A stretch of 18,377 nucleotides of DNA from Chloroflexota bacterium (GCA_025350285.1 JANXYE010000352.1:1-18377); one strand, 5' to 3'. Counted from the first letter of the stretch, positions 1 to 6,906 are shown. Notes: generated from the letters alone by a model not told the origin. A program made the numbers and translations.

Positions 1-2
1 AC

Positions 3-278
3 GACCTCGGCGGGACGCTGATGAACGAAAGCATCACCCGCGCGGCCGGCACCGAGCACGGCCAGGAACTGCCGCCGGCCGAGATGGAGCGCATCATCAC
101 CTCCATCGGACGCACGCCAAAGCAACGCTCGACGACCTACGGCGAGCCGCCCGCCGCCCAGGTGGCCCGCTCGTACCAGGCCCCCGAGATGGAGCCGATC
201 GTGCTCACCCCGGTGAAGAAGTACGCGCGCACGGCCCTCGAGCAGGCGAAGGCGGAGGCGAACCTGGTCCGCGTGTAG
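3..278 (+). CDS. cofH: FO synthase subunit 2 (CofH/FbiC), C-terminal fragment
   Basis: This is the 3' end of a gene that begins before the window; the frame is open from base 3, reading DLGGTLMNES, to the TAG at 276-278. The stretch with NESITRAAG, then HGQE, then SIGRTPKQR is the conserved C-terminus of the radical-SAM enzyme CofH, or the C-terminal half of the FbiC fusion. Together with CofG it joins tyrosine to 5-amino-6-ribitylamino-uracil to make FO, the deazaflavin chromophore of coenzyme F420. The radical-SAM cysteines lie outside the window. An ATG at 21 is internal and is not the start. About 45 residues follow the conserved core, as in FbiC-like proteins. Whether it is stand-alone CofH or fused FbiC cannot be decided here. 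Confidence 0.88.
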   Translation, partial: DLGGTLMNESITRAAGTEHGQELPPAEMERIITSIGRTPKQRSTTYGEPPAAQVARSYQAPEMEPIVLTPVKKYARTALEQAKAEANLVRV

Positions 279-306
279 GCCGCCTGCGAGCGTTTCGACC
301 GCCTGC

Positions 307-312
307 TATCTT
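307..312 (+). promoter_or_regulatory. Candidate extended -10 element for the toxin operon
   Basis: TATCTT is preceded by TG plus one base (TGCTATCTT), the shape of an extended -10 box. It ends only 5 bases before the ATG at 318, and no Shine-Dalgarno sequence lies in between, so the transcript may start at or near the A of the start codon (leaderless). No convincing -35 box is visible. Assigned by pattern only. Confidence 0.4.
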
Positions 313-317
313 GAGAC

Positions 318-593
318 ATGCGGAGATTCGCTTGGGACCGTGCCAAGTCTGCGGCGAACGCGCTCAAGCACGGCGTTCGGTTCGACGAGGCTGTCTCGGC
401 GTTCGCAGACCCGGCATCCCTCGACACATTCGATGTGCCGCACTCCGCCGACGAAGACCGGTGGATCAAGCTCGGATTCTCTGACCGCCGCCGCCTGATC
501 GTGGTAGTCTATTCCGAGGCTGGGGAGAACATCCGCATCATCAGCGCGCGCGTCGCGACTCGCGGGGAACGTCGAGCCTACGAAGATGAATGA
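318..593 (+). CDS. brnT: BrnT-family (DUF497) type II toxin
   Basis: The 91-residue product has the usual BrnT length and layout. The N-terminal FAWDRAKSAAN and KHGVRF (residues 4-22) are followed by EAVSAFADP, and the C-terminus has RIISARVATRGERRAYE (73-89), the family's signature strand and helix. BrnT folds like RelE ribonucleases and is known to stop growth by inhibiting translation; its antitoxin normally binds it and represses the operon. The basic residues R78, R82, R85 and R86 sit where catalytic arginines are expected, so the protein looks intact. The gene opens an operon: the next cistron begins inside it with an 8-base overlap. There is no Shine-Dalgarno sequence. Function is inferred from family membership. 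Confidence 0.88.
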   Translation: MRRFAWDRAKSAANALKHGVRFDEAVSAFADPASLDTFDVPHSADEDRWIKLGFSDRRRLIVVVYSEAGENIRIISARVATRGERRAYEDE

Positions 594-783
594 TCCCGAT
601 GAAGTGCGGGCCGAGTACGACTTTTCGAACGCGGTACGCGGAAAGCACGCGGGCGTGAGCGACCGTGACACGGTGATGGTCACGCTCGAGCCCGATCTTG
701 CAGCCGCGTTCCCGACATCGGCCTCGGTCAACGATGCTTTGCGGCTCCTTCTGTCCATAAAGCGGCAGGTTGGAGCCGCTTGA
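586..783 (+). CDS. Small antitoxin-like protein A1 (BrnA-type partner)
   Basis: This 65-residue protein starts at an ATG that overlaps the last 8 bases of brnT, so it is probably translated by coupling. It has EYDFSNAVRGKHA (residues 10-22), then a beta-strand segment DTVMVTLEPDLA and a short helix SVNDALRLLLSIKR near the C-terminus. Proteins of this shape are commonly found next to small toxins and resemble short ribbon-helix-helix-type antitoxins. It lacks the longer N-terminus of classical BrnA. Its stop overlaps the TTG start of the next cistron (TTGA). A near-copy lies at 998-1218. The antitoxin role is inferred from position, size and motif. Confidence 0.72.
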   Translation: MNDPDEVRAEYDFSNAVRGKHAGVSDRDTVMVTLEPDLAAAFPTSASVNDALRLLLSIKRQVGAA

Positions 784-1001
784 GCGACTCTTTCGGCACG
801 CCTGGCGGCCTGGAGGATGATGACGACATCCCTGAGCAGGACTTTTCTACGGGCGAACAGGGGAAGAATTACCACCGCTACTGGGCCAGCCGCGGCTTGG
901 TCGAGATAGCTCCTGAACTCCGAGAACTCTTCCCGACGGGCGAAGCCGTAAACGACGCGCTCAGGCTGCTCATCGCCCTTAAGCGGCAGGTGGGCGCGTG
1001 A
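780..1001 (+). CDS. Small antitoxin-like protein B1, paralogue of A1
   Basis: The 73-residue protein starts at a TTG that overlaps the TGA of A1. It has an acidic N-terminus (LEDDDDIPEQDFS), a middle with YWASRGLVEIAPELRELFP and the C-terminal helix AVNDALRLLIALKRQVGA. That C-terminus is nearly the same as that of A1 (SVNDALRLLLSIKRQVGAA), so A1 and B1 are related by an older duplication. Its TGA overlaps the GTG of the next reading frame (GTGA). The tight coupling suggests that A1 and B1 are made together, perhaps as a hetero-oligomer or for different toxins. The function is not established. Confidence 0.65.
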   Translation: MSDSFGTPGGLEDDDDIPEQDFSTGEQGKNYHRYWASRGLVEIAPELRELFPTGEAVNDALRLLIALKRQVGA

Positions 1002-1218
1002 CGGGCGCGGTTGAGTCCGCCGAGGAACGGCCGGACAAAATGCGAGCGGAGTACGATTTTTCGACTGCGGTACGCGGAAAGCACGCTGCCGTGATCGACC
1101 GCGACACGGTGATGGTCACGCTTGAACCTGACCTCGCGGACGCGTTTCCGACAGCGGCCTCGGTCACGATGCTCCGCGGCTCCTCTTGTCCATAAAGTGG
1201 CAGGTCGGAGCGGCTTGA
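998..1218 (+). pseudogene. Frameshifted copy of antitoxin A1 (A2)
   Basis: The reading frame from the GTG at 998 encodes MRAEYDFSTAVRGKHA and DTVMVTLEPDLADAFPTAASV, almost identical to A1. It then leaves frame: A1 reads GTCAACGATG where this copy reads GTCACGATG, a one-base loss near 1166, and the shifted frame ends at 1195. Putting one base back restores the A1-like tail (LLLSIKWQVGAA) and the TTGA junction at 1215-1218, which matches the A1-B1 junction. Either the copy is decayed or there is an assembly error at this base. The truncated 65-residue product lacks the C-terminal helix. Confidence 0.8.
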
Positions 1219-1385
1219 GCGACTCGTTACGGTCGCCCGGCCGTCCACCGCACAATGAGGGTATCCCTGAGCAGGACTGGTCCACGGCCTCGTTCGACGG
1301 ACCCCACTCCTCAAGGAGGAGCGGCAACCCAACGCTTTCGGACAATAGTGCGACTGCGGCGCCCGCCCGAAGCGCACCGCGCTAG
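1215..1385 (+). pseudogene. Degenerate copy of antitoxin B1 (B2)
   Basis: From the TTG at 1215 the frame reads LSDSLRSPG, then GIPEQDWSTA, matching the first 25 or so residues of B1 (LSDSFGTPG, DIPEQDFSTG). After this it runs into unrelated low-complexity sequence and lacks the conserved C-terminal helix. It sits in the same overlap arrangement after A2 as B1 does after A1, so it is the second half of a tandemly duplicated A-B unit. It is unlikely to make a working antitoxin. Confidence 0.65.
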
Positions 1386-1513
1386 AGCCTGCCTCGCGAC
1401 CTTCGTTACGTCCCTGCAATCCCCAGGCCCTGCCCTGTTCTCTCGCTGATCCTTCGTCGCCGATACCCTCCCGCCGTGTATCGCGCACGGATGTGCCACA
1501 GGAGGAGACCGGC

Positions 1514-2050
1514 ATGACAAGCCCAACCACGGCAGCCCCGGCGATCCCACAGCCTGTGGGCACGGTGCTTGCCGAAAATATTGAGCAACTCGTTGCCAGC
1601 CGGCGCGAATTCGAATCCAAAAAAACCGGACAAGACCACCTGGCCGATCTGATGACGAAGTTCTCCGGGAGCATGGTTTTTGTCTACGTTCATGCTACCT
1701 GGTTTGCTGTTTGGATGATCGTCAACAGTGGACTGTTCGGCTTCCCGGCGTTCGATGAATTTCCATTCGGCCTGCTCACGGTGATCGTGTCACTCGAAGC
1801 GATCTTCCTCTCTACGTTCGTACTCGTGAGCCAGAACCGGATGGGCGCACTGGCGGATAAACGAGCTGAACTCGACGTACATATCAATCTTCTCGCTGAA
1901 CATGAAGTGACGGAACTCCTTGTTCTGGTTGATGCGATAGCGAAGCACCTGGGGGTCGCCAGCTTGGACGGCCGCGACAAGGAGGAACTCAAGGAGCAGG
2001 TCGCGCCCGGGGCTGTGCTTCAGGAGATAGCCGCCCGCGAAGAGTCGTAA
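1514..2050 (+). CDS. DUF1003 family membrane protein
   Basis: The ATG at 1514 is chosen over an in-frame ATG at 1493 because AGGAGG (1500-1505) lies 8 bases upstream of it. The 178-residue product has a Pro/Ala-rich N-terminus and two predicted membrane helices (about 53-72, rich in aromatic residues with VHATWFAVW, and 85-105). A cytoplasmic tail follows with ADKRAELDVHINLLAEHEV, the diagnostic stretch of DUF1003. Members are small two-helix inner-membrane proteins. Their biochemical role is unknown, so none is claimed. A GC-rich inverted repeat follows the stop. It stands alone between the toxin-antitoxin region and a small membrane protein. Confidence 0.85.
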   Translation: MTSPTTAAPAIPQPVGTVLAENIEQLVASRREFESKKTGQDHLADLMTKFSGSMVFVYVHATWFAVWMIVNSGLFGFPAFDEFPFGLLTVIVSLEAIFLSTFVLVSQNRMGALADKRAELDVHINLLAEHEVTELLVLVDAIAKHLGVASLDGRDKEELKEQVAPGAVLQEIAAREES

Positions 2051-2062
2051 ACGGCCCGGACA

Positions 2063-2093
2063 CCGCCGCGCCAGGCCTGGCGGCCCGCGGCGG
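2063..2093 (+). terminator. GC-rich hairpin after the DUF1003 gene
   Basis: CCGCCGCG (2063-2070) pairs exactly with CGCGGCGG (2086-2093). The loop contains the palindrome CCAGGCCTGG (2071-2080), which can extend the structure. It lies 13 bases after the TAA of the upstream gene. No T tract follows, so it may stall RNA polymerase or protect the 3' end rather than act as a canonical intrinsic terminator. Confidence 0.4.
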
Positions 2094-2213
2094 CGCGCGG
2101 ACACTTTCACACGATTGCAATGATTTGGTCGAGCGTTGAAACCGTGTTTGCGGCCCGCACGGATACGGTTGGTCGGTGCTCACTCCAGAGGGTGGGACTC
2201 CAAGGAGAATTCA

Positions 2214-2471
2214 ATGAACGGCGAACCTAAAGACCTGCAGGAGCAGATCGACGAATTGAAGACCGCGCAGGCGGTGCAAGCAGCCGCGTTCGCGGGCGTC
2301 CAGGCGACCCAGGCGGCAGTCACGGCAGGCGCTCAAGCCACCCAGGCCGCGGTAACCGCTGGCGTAGCGACCACCGGGGCCGCGGCCACCGCCGGCGTCT
2401 GGTCGATGATGGCGGCCGGATTCGTCGCACTCGTGACCGGCCTCATCCTCGGCAACGCCCTCCGGCGCTGA
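2214..2471 (+). CDS. Small alanine-rich 11-residue-repeat protein with C-terminal membrane helix
   Basis: The ATG at 2214 follows AAGGAGAA (2202-2209). The frame stays open upstream to 2136, but that start has no ribosome binding site. The 85-residue product begins with a charged helical segment (residues 1-17, EPKDLQEQIDELK). Three 11-residue units follow: VQATQAAVTAG (29-39), AQATQAAVTAG (40-50) and VATTGAAATAG (51-61). It ends with a hydrophobic helix at about 62-80 and a basic tail (NALRR). An 11-residue period suits a long, weakly twisted helical bundle, so this may be a tail-anchored oligomer. I do not recognise a characterised family. Confidence 0.75.
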   Translation: MNGEPKDLQEQIDELKTAQAVQAAAFAGVQATQAAVTAGAQATQAAVTAGVATTGAAATAGVWSMMAAGFVALVTGLILGNALRR

Positions 2472-2586
2472 CCGCTGACCCCGGCTCGTGGTGACGGAAC
2501 CGGCGCCGCTGCCTTCGCCGAACGATACTCCAGCGCGCTCACTCAACACCGGCACTGGGCGCGGCGCGGGTTGGATGGGACCGCCG

Positions 2587-3420
2587 CTACGGCGTCCAGG
2601 TAACGATACCGACAGCGACCGGCTCCCACGAGAGCGCCCAGCGGCCATCCCTGCCCGTGACGTGTCCCGCCGCCAACCGGGCGAGTTCACGGCCCTTCGG
2701 GGTATCACGGCCGATGAACAGCTGCTGGTAGAGCCAGTCCAGCGGGGCCTCCGGGACGCTGTAGAGGCCGGGCGCCCGGTAGGTCAGCTTCACTTCGAAG
2801 AGCTTGCCTCGAGCGAGCAGAAGCGAGAGAAACTCCGGCAGCGCGGGCAGGGGGGCGCGCGGCTCACCGTGGATCGGTGGCCAGAACGGCTCGGCGAGAT
2901 ACGGGGGCGACTTGGCCAGCAAAACGGCCACGCACAGCCGCGTGGCGGCCGCCTCCATCGCATCGAGAAACGGCCCAATCTCCTCGATGTCGTAGCCGAT
3001 GTGCGAAATGAGCGCGACCTCCGCGACAGGGGCGGCGGGCATCGGCCAGAGCGACTGGAGGATGCGGATGTTCGCGATCGAGTACTCGGCCATCCCTTCG
3101 CGGAGGACGTTCAACATGCCATTCGACGGCTCGACCGCAATCACCTCGCCGGCGAGCAGGGCAAGCGGCAGGGTGTAGCGCCCACCTCCAGCGCCGATAT
3201 CGACCCACCTCTCGCCCGGCTGCACGAGCGAACGGAGGGCGTCGAGCGCCGCCTCGTCCGTACGGCGTGGGTCGGCCCGGAACATCGAGGCTACCGGGGC
3301 GTAAAAGTCCTTCGCTGGTTCACCTTCGCGGACGCGCTCCGCCTGTTCGCGGTTCGCGCGGACGCGGGCGGCCCAGGCCCCGAGGGCCGCCGTCGCGGAG
3401 GGGTTCAGGGCATCGGGCAT
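2587..3420 (-). CDS. Class I SAM-dependent methyltransferase
   Basis: The 277-residue protein has the Rossmann-type glycine motif VDIGAGGGRYTLPLA (73-87) for S-adenosylmethionine binding, and an acidic residue at the end of the next strand (VIAVEPS, E97). The C-terminal half is less conserved and presumably sets the substrate. It starts at an ATG with AAAGGA just upstream and lies 12 bases after the stop of the MFS exporter on the same strand, so the two are probably co-transcribed. Methyltransferases beside exporters often act on small molecules, but the acceptor cannot be read from the sequence. Long frames on the opposite strand here are GC-driven shadows. Confidence 0.85.
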   Translation of the reverse strand: MPDALNPSATAALGAWAARVRANREQAERVREGEPAKDFYAPVASMFRADPRRTDEAALDALRSLVQPGERWVDIGAGGGRYTLPLALLAGEVIAVEPSNGMLNVLREGMAEYSIANIRILQSLWPMPAAPVAEVALISHIGYDIEEIGPFLDAMEAAATRLCVAVLLAKSPPYLAEPFWPPIHGEPRAPLPALPEFLSLLLARGKLFEVKLTYRAPGLYSVPEAPLDWLYQQLFIGRDTPKGRELARLAAGHVTGRDGRWALSWEPVAVGIVTWTP

Positions 3421-3432
3421 CGAATCGTCCTT

Positions 3433-4881
3433 TCAGCTGGTGGCGGCCGGGGCGGAGGCCCCGGCGCGGGCGCGCATGGTCGCGGCTGCGTCCCCATCCT
3501 TGATTCGCAGCGCCATGAAGGCCCCCGCGAGGGCGATCCCGGCACTCACCAGGAAGACATCGTGGAACGCCGAAACCTGGCCAGAAGCGAACTCGCCCGG
3601 ACTCGACGACATCCCCGCGTTCGGGAGAGTCGAGGAGAGGATCGTCGCGAGGACCGCTACTCCGAGGGCAGACGAGACCTGCCGCTGGGTGTTGAAGATG
3701 GCCGAGGCGCGGCCCGTATCGGCGGGTGCGATGCTGGCGAAAGCGCTCGCCTGGAGCGGCAGGAAAACGAAGGCCATCGACGCCCCCATCGCGAACATCA
3801 GGAGACGGATGAGCCAGAGGCTGGTGTCGAGATCGACGAGCGTAAGCAGGGCGAGGAAACAGGACATCACGGTGAGCCCCGAGGCCATCAGGCGGCGCGG
3901 CCCGACCGTCGGGTACAGGCGCCCAACGATTTGGGACGCGGCGAGCACGCCAAGCGCCTCGGGGAAGGTCGTCAGGCCGGACTGGAGGGCTGAGACGCCG
4001 CGCACCTGCTGGAGGAACAGGGGCATCACAAAGAGCAGCCCGAGGAACGCCCCCGTTGAGAAGGTCGAGGTCAGCATGGTGCTGCGAAAGAGGCGATTGC
4101 CGACGAGCCGAAGCTGGAGCATCGGGGCCGTGCGGCGCAGTTCGACAACGATAAGCGCGGCGAACGCGGCGAGTCCTACGAGCCCGGTACCCCAGGCCAG
4201 TGGTGAACTCCAGCCCTTGCTCGGGCCCTGGCTGAGGGCGTACAGAATGAGCGCCAGCGACGAGCCCGAAAGCACGAAGCCTGGCACGTCGAAGCCGCCC
4301 ACGCGGGGCTCCTTGTGTTCCCGCAGCATCACCGCGCCAAAGGCGAAGGCCGCCACCCCGATGGGCAGGTTGATGTAGAACACCCAGCGCCACGAAAGCC
4401 AGTCCACGAGCAGCCCCCCGACGATCGGACCGAGGGCCGGGGCGACAGCCGTCGGGAGGATGAGAATCTTCGAGGCTTGCGCCCGCCGGGCAGGCGGGAA
4501 GGCGCGCATCAGCATCGCGAAGCCGACCGGCGTCAGCATGCCGCCGCCCACGCCCTGGAGAATGCGGAAGGCGATGAGTTCTCCCAGCGAGGTCGCGAGC
4601 CCGCAGAGGGCGGAGGCGGCGGTAAACATGGCGAGCGCGAAGAGGAACGTGCGCTTCGTGCCGATGCGGTCGCCGATCCAGCCCGAGGCGGGGATCCAGA
4701 CCGCGAGGCTGAGGAGGTACCCGGTGATCACCCAATCAACGGACGCCGTGCCTACTTTGAACTCGCGCGAAAGTGTCGGCAGGGCGACGTTTACGACCGT
4801 CGTATCGAGGATGCTGATGAACATCGCCGCCACGTAGACGACCGCGATTGCATACTCGGGCTTCATGCGGTCACGGAGCAC
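3433..4881 (-). CDS. DHA2/EmrB-type MFS multidrug exporter
   Basis: The 482-residue protein starts at a GTG (4881) with GGCGAGG about 6 bases upstream; an ATG at 4866 is an alternative. It has the DHA2 family landmarks: motif D1 LDTTVVNVALP (25-35), motif A GWIGDRIGTKR (67-77), RILQGVGGG (106-114) and the antiporter motif C around PALGPIVGG (148-156) followed by WRWVFYINLPIG. Length and hydrophobic pattern fit the 14-helix proton-driven drug/H+ antiporters such as EmrB and QacA. It is followed closely by a methyltransferase gene. The substrate is unknown. No regulator gene lies beside it. Confidence 0.92.
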   Translation of the reverse strand: MLRDRMKPEYAIAVVYVAAMFISILDTTVVNVALPTLSREFKVGTASVDWVITGYLLSLAVWIPASGWIGDRIGTKRTFLFALAMFTAASALCGLATSLGELIAFRILQGVGGGMLTPVGFAMLMRAFPPARRAQASKILILPTAVAPALGPIVGGLLVDWLSWRWVFYINLPIGVAAFAFGAVMLREHKEPRVGGFDVPGFVLSGSSLALILYALSQGPSKGWSSPLAWGTGLVGLAAFAALIVVELRRTAPMLQLRLVGNRLFRSTMLTSTFSTGAFLGLLFVMPLFLQQVRGVSALQSGLTTFPEALGVLAASQIVGRLYPTVGPRRLMASGLTVMSCFLALLTLVDLDTSLWLIRLLMFAMGASMAFVFLPLQASAFASIAPADTGRASAIFNTQRQVSSALGVAVLATILSSTLPNAGMSSSPGEFASGQVSAFHDVFLVSAGIALAGAFMALRIKDGDAAATMRARAGASAPAATS

Positions 4882-4970
4882 GGAGAACCTCGCCTGGCGG
4901 CAGCCCGGGAATCGTTAGAGCATGGCGCACGGTTTCGAGCGTGACAACCAGGGTCGACCCCTGCGGGGTC

Positions 4971-4994
4971 GAGTTCCGAGTTCCGAGGGCCGAG
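4971..4994 (+). repeat. Period-7 array, GAGTTCC type (left arm)
   Basis: Three direct 7-base units lie here (GAGTTCC, GAGTTCC, GAGGGCC), followed by GAG. They are in the divergent intergenic region between the MFS exporter and the rhodanese gene. The first 17 bases are a near-perfect reverse complement (16 of 17) of 5068-5084, so the two arrays could pair as a hairpin with a loop of about 80 bases. Confidence 0.8.
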
Positions 4995-5060
4995 TGGTCG
5001 CTACGTGCGGGACCGCCCGAACCTCAGGCGCTGCCGGACTCCGGGGACTTGCGCGCGCCG

Positions 5061-5085
5061 CTCGGTACTCGGTACTCGGAACTCA
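5061..5085 (+). repeat. Period-7 array, CTCGGTA/CTCGGAA type (right arm)
   Basis: Three 7-base units lie here (CTCGGTA, CTCGGTA, CTCGGAA), followed by CTCA. They are in the opposite orientation to the array at 4971. The array sits just upstream of a possible -10 box (TATGCT, 5096-5101) of the rhodanese gene. Confidence 0.8.
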
Positions 5086-5133
5086 CTTCGTCCGCTATGC
5101 TCGATCCACTAACTTCGGCAGAGGAGCCGCCCG

Positions 5134-5484
5134 GTGGCACTGAAGAATCCCAATGAACCGTTCACGCGCATTAGCGTGGCGGAAGCGAAAGAGAAGCTCG
5201 AAGGCGGGAAGGCCGTGATGGTCGATGTCCGAGACCCCAACGAGTACGTCGAGGTCCATGCCAGGGATGTCCGGCTTATCCCGGTGAACACCGTGCTGGG
5301 CGAAATCAAGCAGATCCGGGACTATGCCGGCGGCAAGGATGTCCTCTTCATCTGCAAGTCCGGCCAGCGCTCGGCGTTGGCCGCGGAGTACGCCACGGCG
5401 GCGGGGCTGGATGAGCTGCCGCTGTTCAACGTCGAAGGCGGCACGACTGCCTGGGTCGCGGCTGGTTATCCCACCGGCGACTAG
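5134..5484 (+). CDS. Single-domain rhodanese (sulfurtransferase)
   Basis: The 116-residue protein starts at a GTG with GAGGAG (5121-5126) 7 bases upstream. It has the rhodanese fold markers VMVDVRDPNEY (28-38), the active-site loop CKSGQRS (74-80) with the nucleophile C74 and the anion-binding residues around it, and the closing VEGGTTAWVAAGYP (100-113). Such proteins carry a persulfide on the cysteine and move sulfur to thiol or cyanide acceptors in the cytoplasm. No signal peptide is seen. The gene stands alone: it is divergent from the MFS exporter and separated from the transporter operon by its own downstream promoter region. The acceptor is unknown. Confidence 0.93.
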   Translation: MALKNPNEPFTRISVAEAKEKLEGGKAVMVDVRDPNEYVEVHARDVRLIPVNTVLGEIKQIRDYAGGKDVLFICKSGQRSALAAEYATAAGLDELPLFNVEGGTTAWVAAGYPTGD

Positions 5485-5503
5485 TAGATTCGACAAATTC
5501 GAT

Positions 5504-5533
5504 TTGACCGACCGGTAAGCAACACCCTACGAT
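5504..5533 (+). promoter_or_regulatory. Sigma-70-like promoter of the liv operon
   Basis: TTGACC (5504-5509) and TACGAT (5528-5533) are separated by 18 bases, a good match to the -35/-10 consensus. Transcription would start near 5540, giving a leader of about 50 bases before the TTG at 5590. Confidence 0.6.
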
Positions 5534-5540
5534 TCCCCGG

Positions 5541-5569
5541 GGTCGCGAAGGGACTACAGGTTCGCGACC
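5541..5569 (+). promoter_or_regulatory. Inverted repeat in the liv leader (operator or leader hairpin)
   Basis: GGTCGCGAA (5541-5549) and TTCGCGACC (5561-5569) are exact inverted copies separated by 11 bases. The site begins at the predicted transcription start, so it could be a repressor operator or form a hairpin in the 5' leader ahead of the ribosome binding site GGAGGG (5577-5582). Confidence 0.5.
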
Positions 5570-5589
5570 GTATTTCGGAGGGAAAGCAT

Positions 5590-6882
5590 TTGAGAAAGAC
5601 ATGGCTGAAGTGGTTCGTGCCACTGGCCGGGCTCACCGTGTTGAGCCTTGGCGTCGCCTCCTGCGGCGATGACGACAGCACGGCGACCAAGACAGCGACG
5701 GGGACGGCGACGACCGCCGCCGCGACCGCTGGCTTCACGGACGCTGGCTACAAGACGGCCAAGTTCCAGACGGTGACCGTGGACAGCGGCGCGACCATCA
5801 AGATAGGCATCTCCAGCGGTATTTCGGGCGACGTGAAGGGCCTCGGCGTGCCAATTGCTGATTCCGCGAAAGCGGCCGGCGAGGGCGTGACCGTCAAAGG
5901 GCACAAGATCGAGTTCGTGACGGAAGATGACCTCTGCACCCCCGAAGGTGGCCCAGCGGCCGCCGACCGTCTCATCAAGGCGAAGGTTGTCGCGGTTGTC
6001 GGCCCGATCTGCTCGGGTGGTACGCGCGCCTCGCTCAAGGCGTACGACGACGCCGGCATCGTCCACATCTCGCCATCCGCAACCGCGGGTGACCTGACGA
6101 CTCCGGTACGGGCGGAAGGCCCCTATGTGACGTTCTTTCGTGTACCGGTGCTGAACGCGGACGAAGCACGAGAGCAGGCGAACTTCGCCTACGACACGCT
6201 GAAAGCGAAGAAGGCATTCGTCGTCTTCGATACGGACGACTACGGCAAGGATCTGAGCGCCCAGTTCCAGGTATCGTTCAAGGCCAAGGGCGGCGCCATT
6301 GTTGGCTCGCCCACCGGCTACGAAAAGAAGCAGACCGACTTCAAGTCGATCATCGCCAACATCAAAGCGGCGAAGCCGGATGTCATCTACCAGGCCGGGT
6401 TCTACGCGGAAGCCACCCCCTTCCTGCAACAGCTTCGCGCTGAGGGCGACCTCAAGAGCATCCCGTACATCGGCGGCGATGGCATTAAGAACGACGAACT
6501 CATCTCGGGCGCGAAGGACGCGGCCGAAGGCGCCTATCTGGCCCTCCCGGGCGCGACCGGCAGCGAGTTCGCCAACTACGCCAAGAAGTACGCGGCCTTC
6601 ACCAAGGGCAAGGAGAGCGACGCCGAGACCGCGACGTTCGGCCCCGAGGCGTACGACGCGGCGACCATCCTCATCAAGGCGATCGAGTCCGTTGGCGTTG
6701 ATGCCGGCGGCAAGCTGACCATCGACCAGAAGGCCCTTCAGCAGGCCGTCTTGAAGTCCACAACGGCGGGCGCCACCGGCGAAGTGAAGTTCGGCCCCAA
6801 TGGCAACCGCGCGGGCGCCGTCGTCCGGTTGTTCAAAATCGTCAGCGGCAAGTATGTCCAGCTCAAGGCTGGCGAAAAGTGA
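5590..6882 (+). CDS. livK: Branched-chain amino acid/amide ABC transporter binding lipoprotein
   Basis: The 430-residue protein starts at a TTG preceded by GGAGGG. A lipoprotein signal peptide (basic RKTWLKW, then a hydrophobic core) ends in the lipobox VASC with C25 as the acylated residue. A Thr/Ala linker (about 29-50) follows, then a periplasmic-binding-protein type 1 fold of the LivJ/LivK family. TEDDLCTPEGG (111-121) and VVGPICSGGTRA (136-147) hold the two conserved cysteines (C116, C141), which may form a disulfide. The protein should be anchored outside the membrane and deliver ligand to LivHM. Family ligands include Leu/Ile/Val, amides and aromatic acids; the actual one is not predictable. 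An intrinsic terminator follows. Confidence 0.93.
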   Translation: MRKTWLKWFVPLAGLTVLSLGVASCGDDDSTATKTATGTATTAAATAGFTDAGYKTAKFQTVTVDSGATIKIGISSGISGDVKGLGVPIADSAKAAGEGVTVKGHKIEFVTEDDLCTPEGGPAAADRLIKAKVVAVVGPICSGGTRASLKAYDDAGIVHISPSATAGDLTTPVRAEGPYVTFFRVPVLNADEAREQANFAYDTLKAKKAFVVFDTDDYGKDLSAQFQVSFKAKGGAIVGSPTGYEKKQTDFKSIIANIKAAKPDVIYQAGFYAEATPFLQQLRAEGDLKSIPYIGGDGIKNDELISGAKDAAEGAYLALPGATGSEFANYAKKYAAFTKGKESDAETATFGPEAYDAATILIKAIESVGVDAGGKLTIDQKALQQAVLKSTTAGATGEVKFGPNGNRAGAVVRLFKIVSGKYVQLKAGEK

Positions 6883-6906
6883 TCACTCCTTCGGGAGATT
6901 GACCGC

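Noticed and set aside
306..875. Minus-strand frame of 189 codons over the toxin-antitoxin genes
   Set aside because: It is antisense to brnT and A1/B1, which have recognisable motifs and overlapping starts.
2488..2586. Possible small gene between the 85-residue gene and the methyltransferase
   Set aside because: There is no ribosome binding site and no short frame ending before the methyltransferase; it reads as an ordinary convergent spacer.
2488..3993. Plus-strand open frame of 501 codons across the methyltransferase and MFS genes
   Set aside because: It is antisense to two genes with clear family motifs, is dominated by Arg/Gly/Glu, and has no recognisable domain or ribosome binding site; typical of high-GC shadow frames.
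3320..4735. Second minus-strand frame of 471 codons in the MFS region
   Set aside because: It is in another frame of the same strand as the MFS gene; the translation is Arg/Pro-rich with no hydrophobic helices.
4971..5085. Possible CRISPR-like array
   Set aside because: The units are 7 bases with no spacers and occur in opposite orientations; no cas genes are present.
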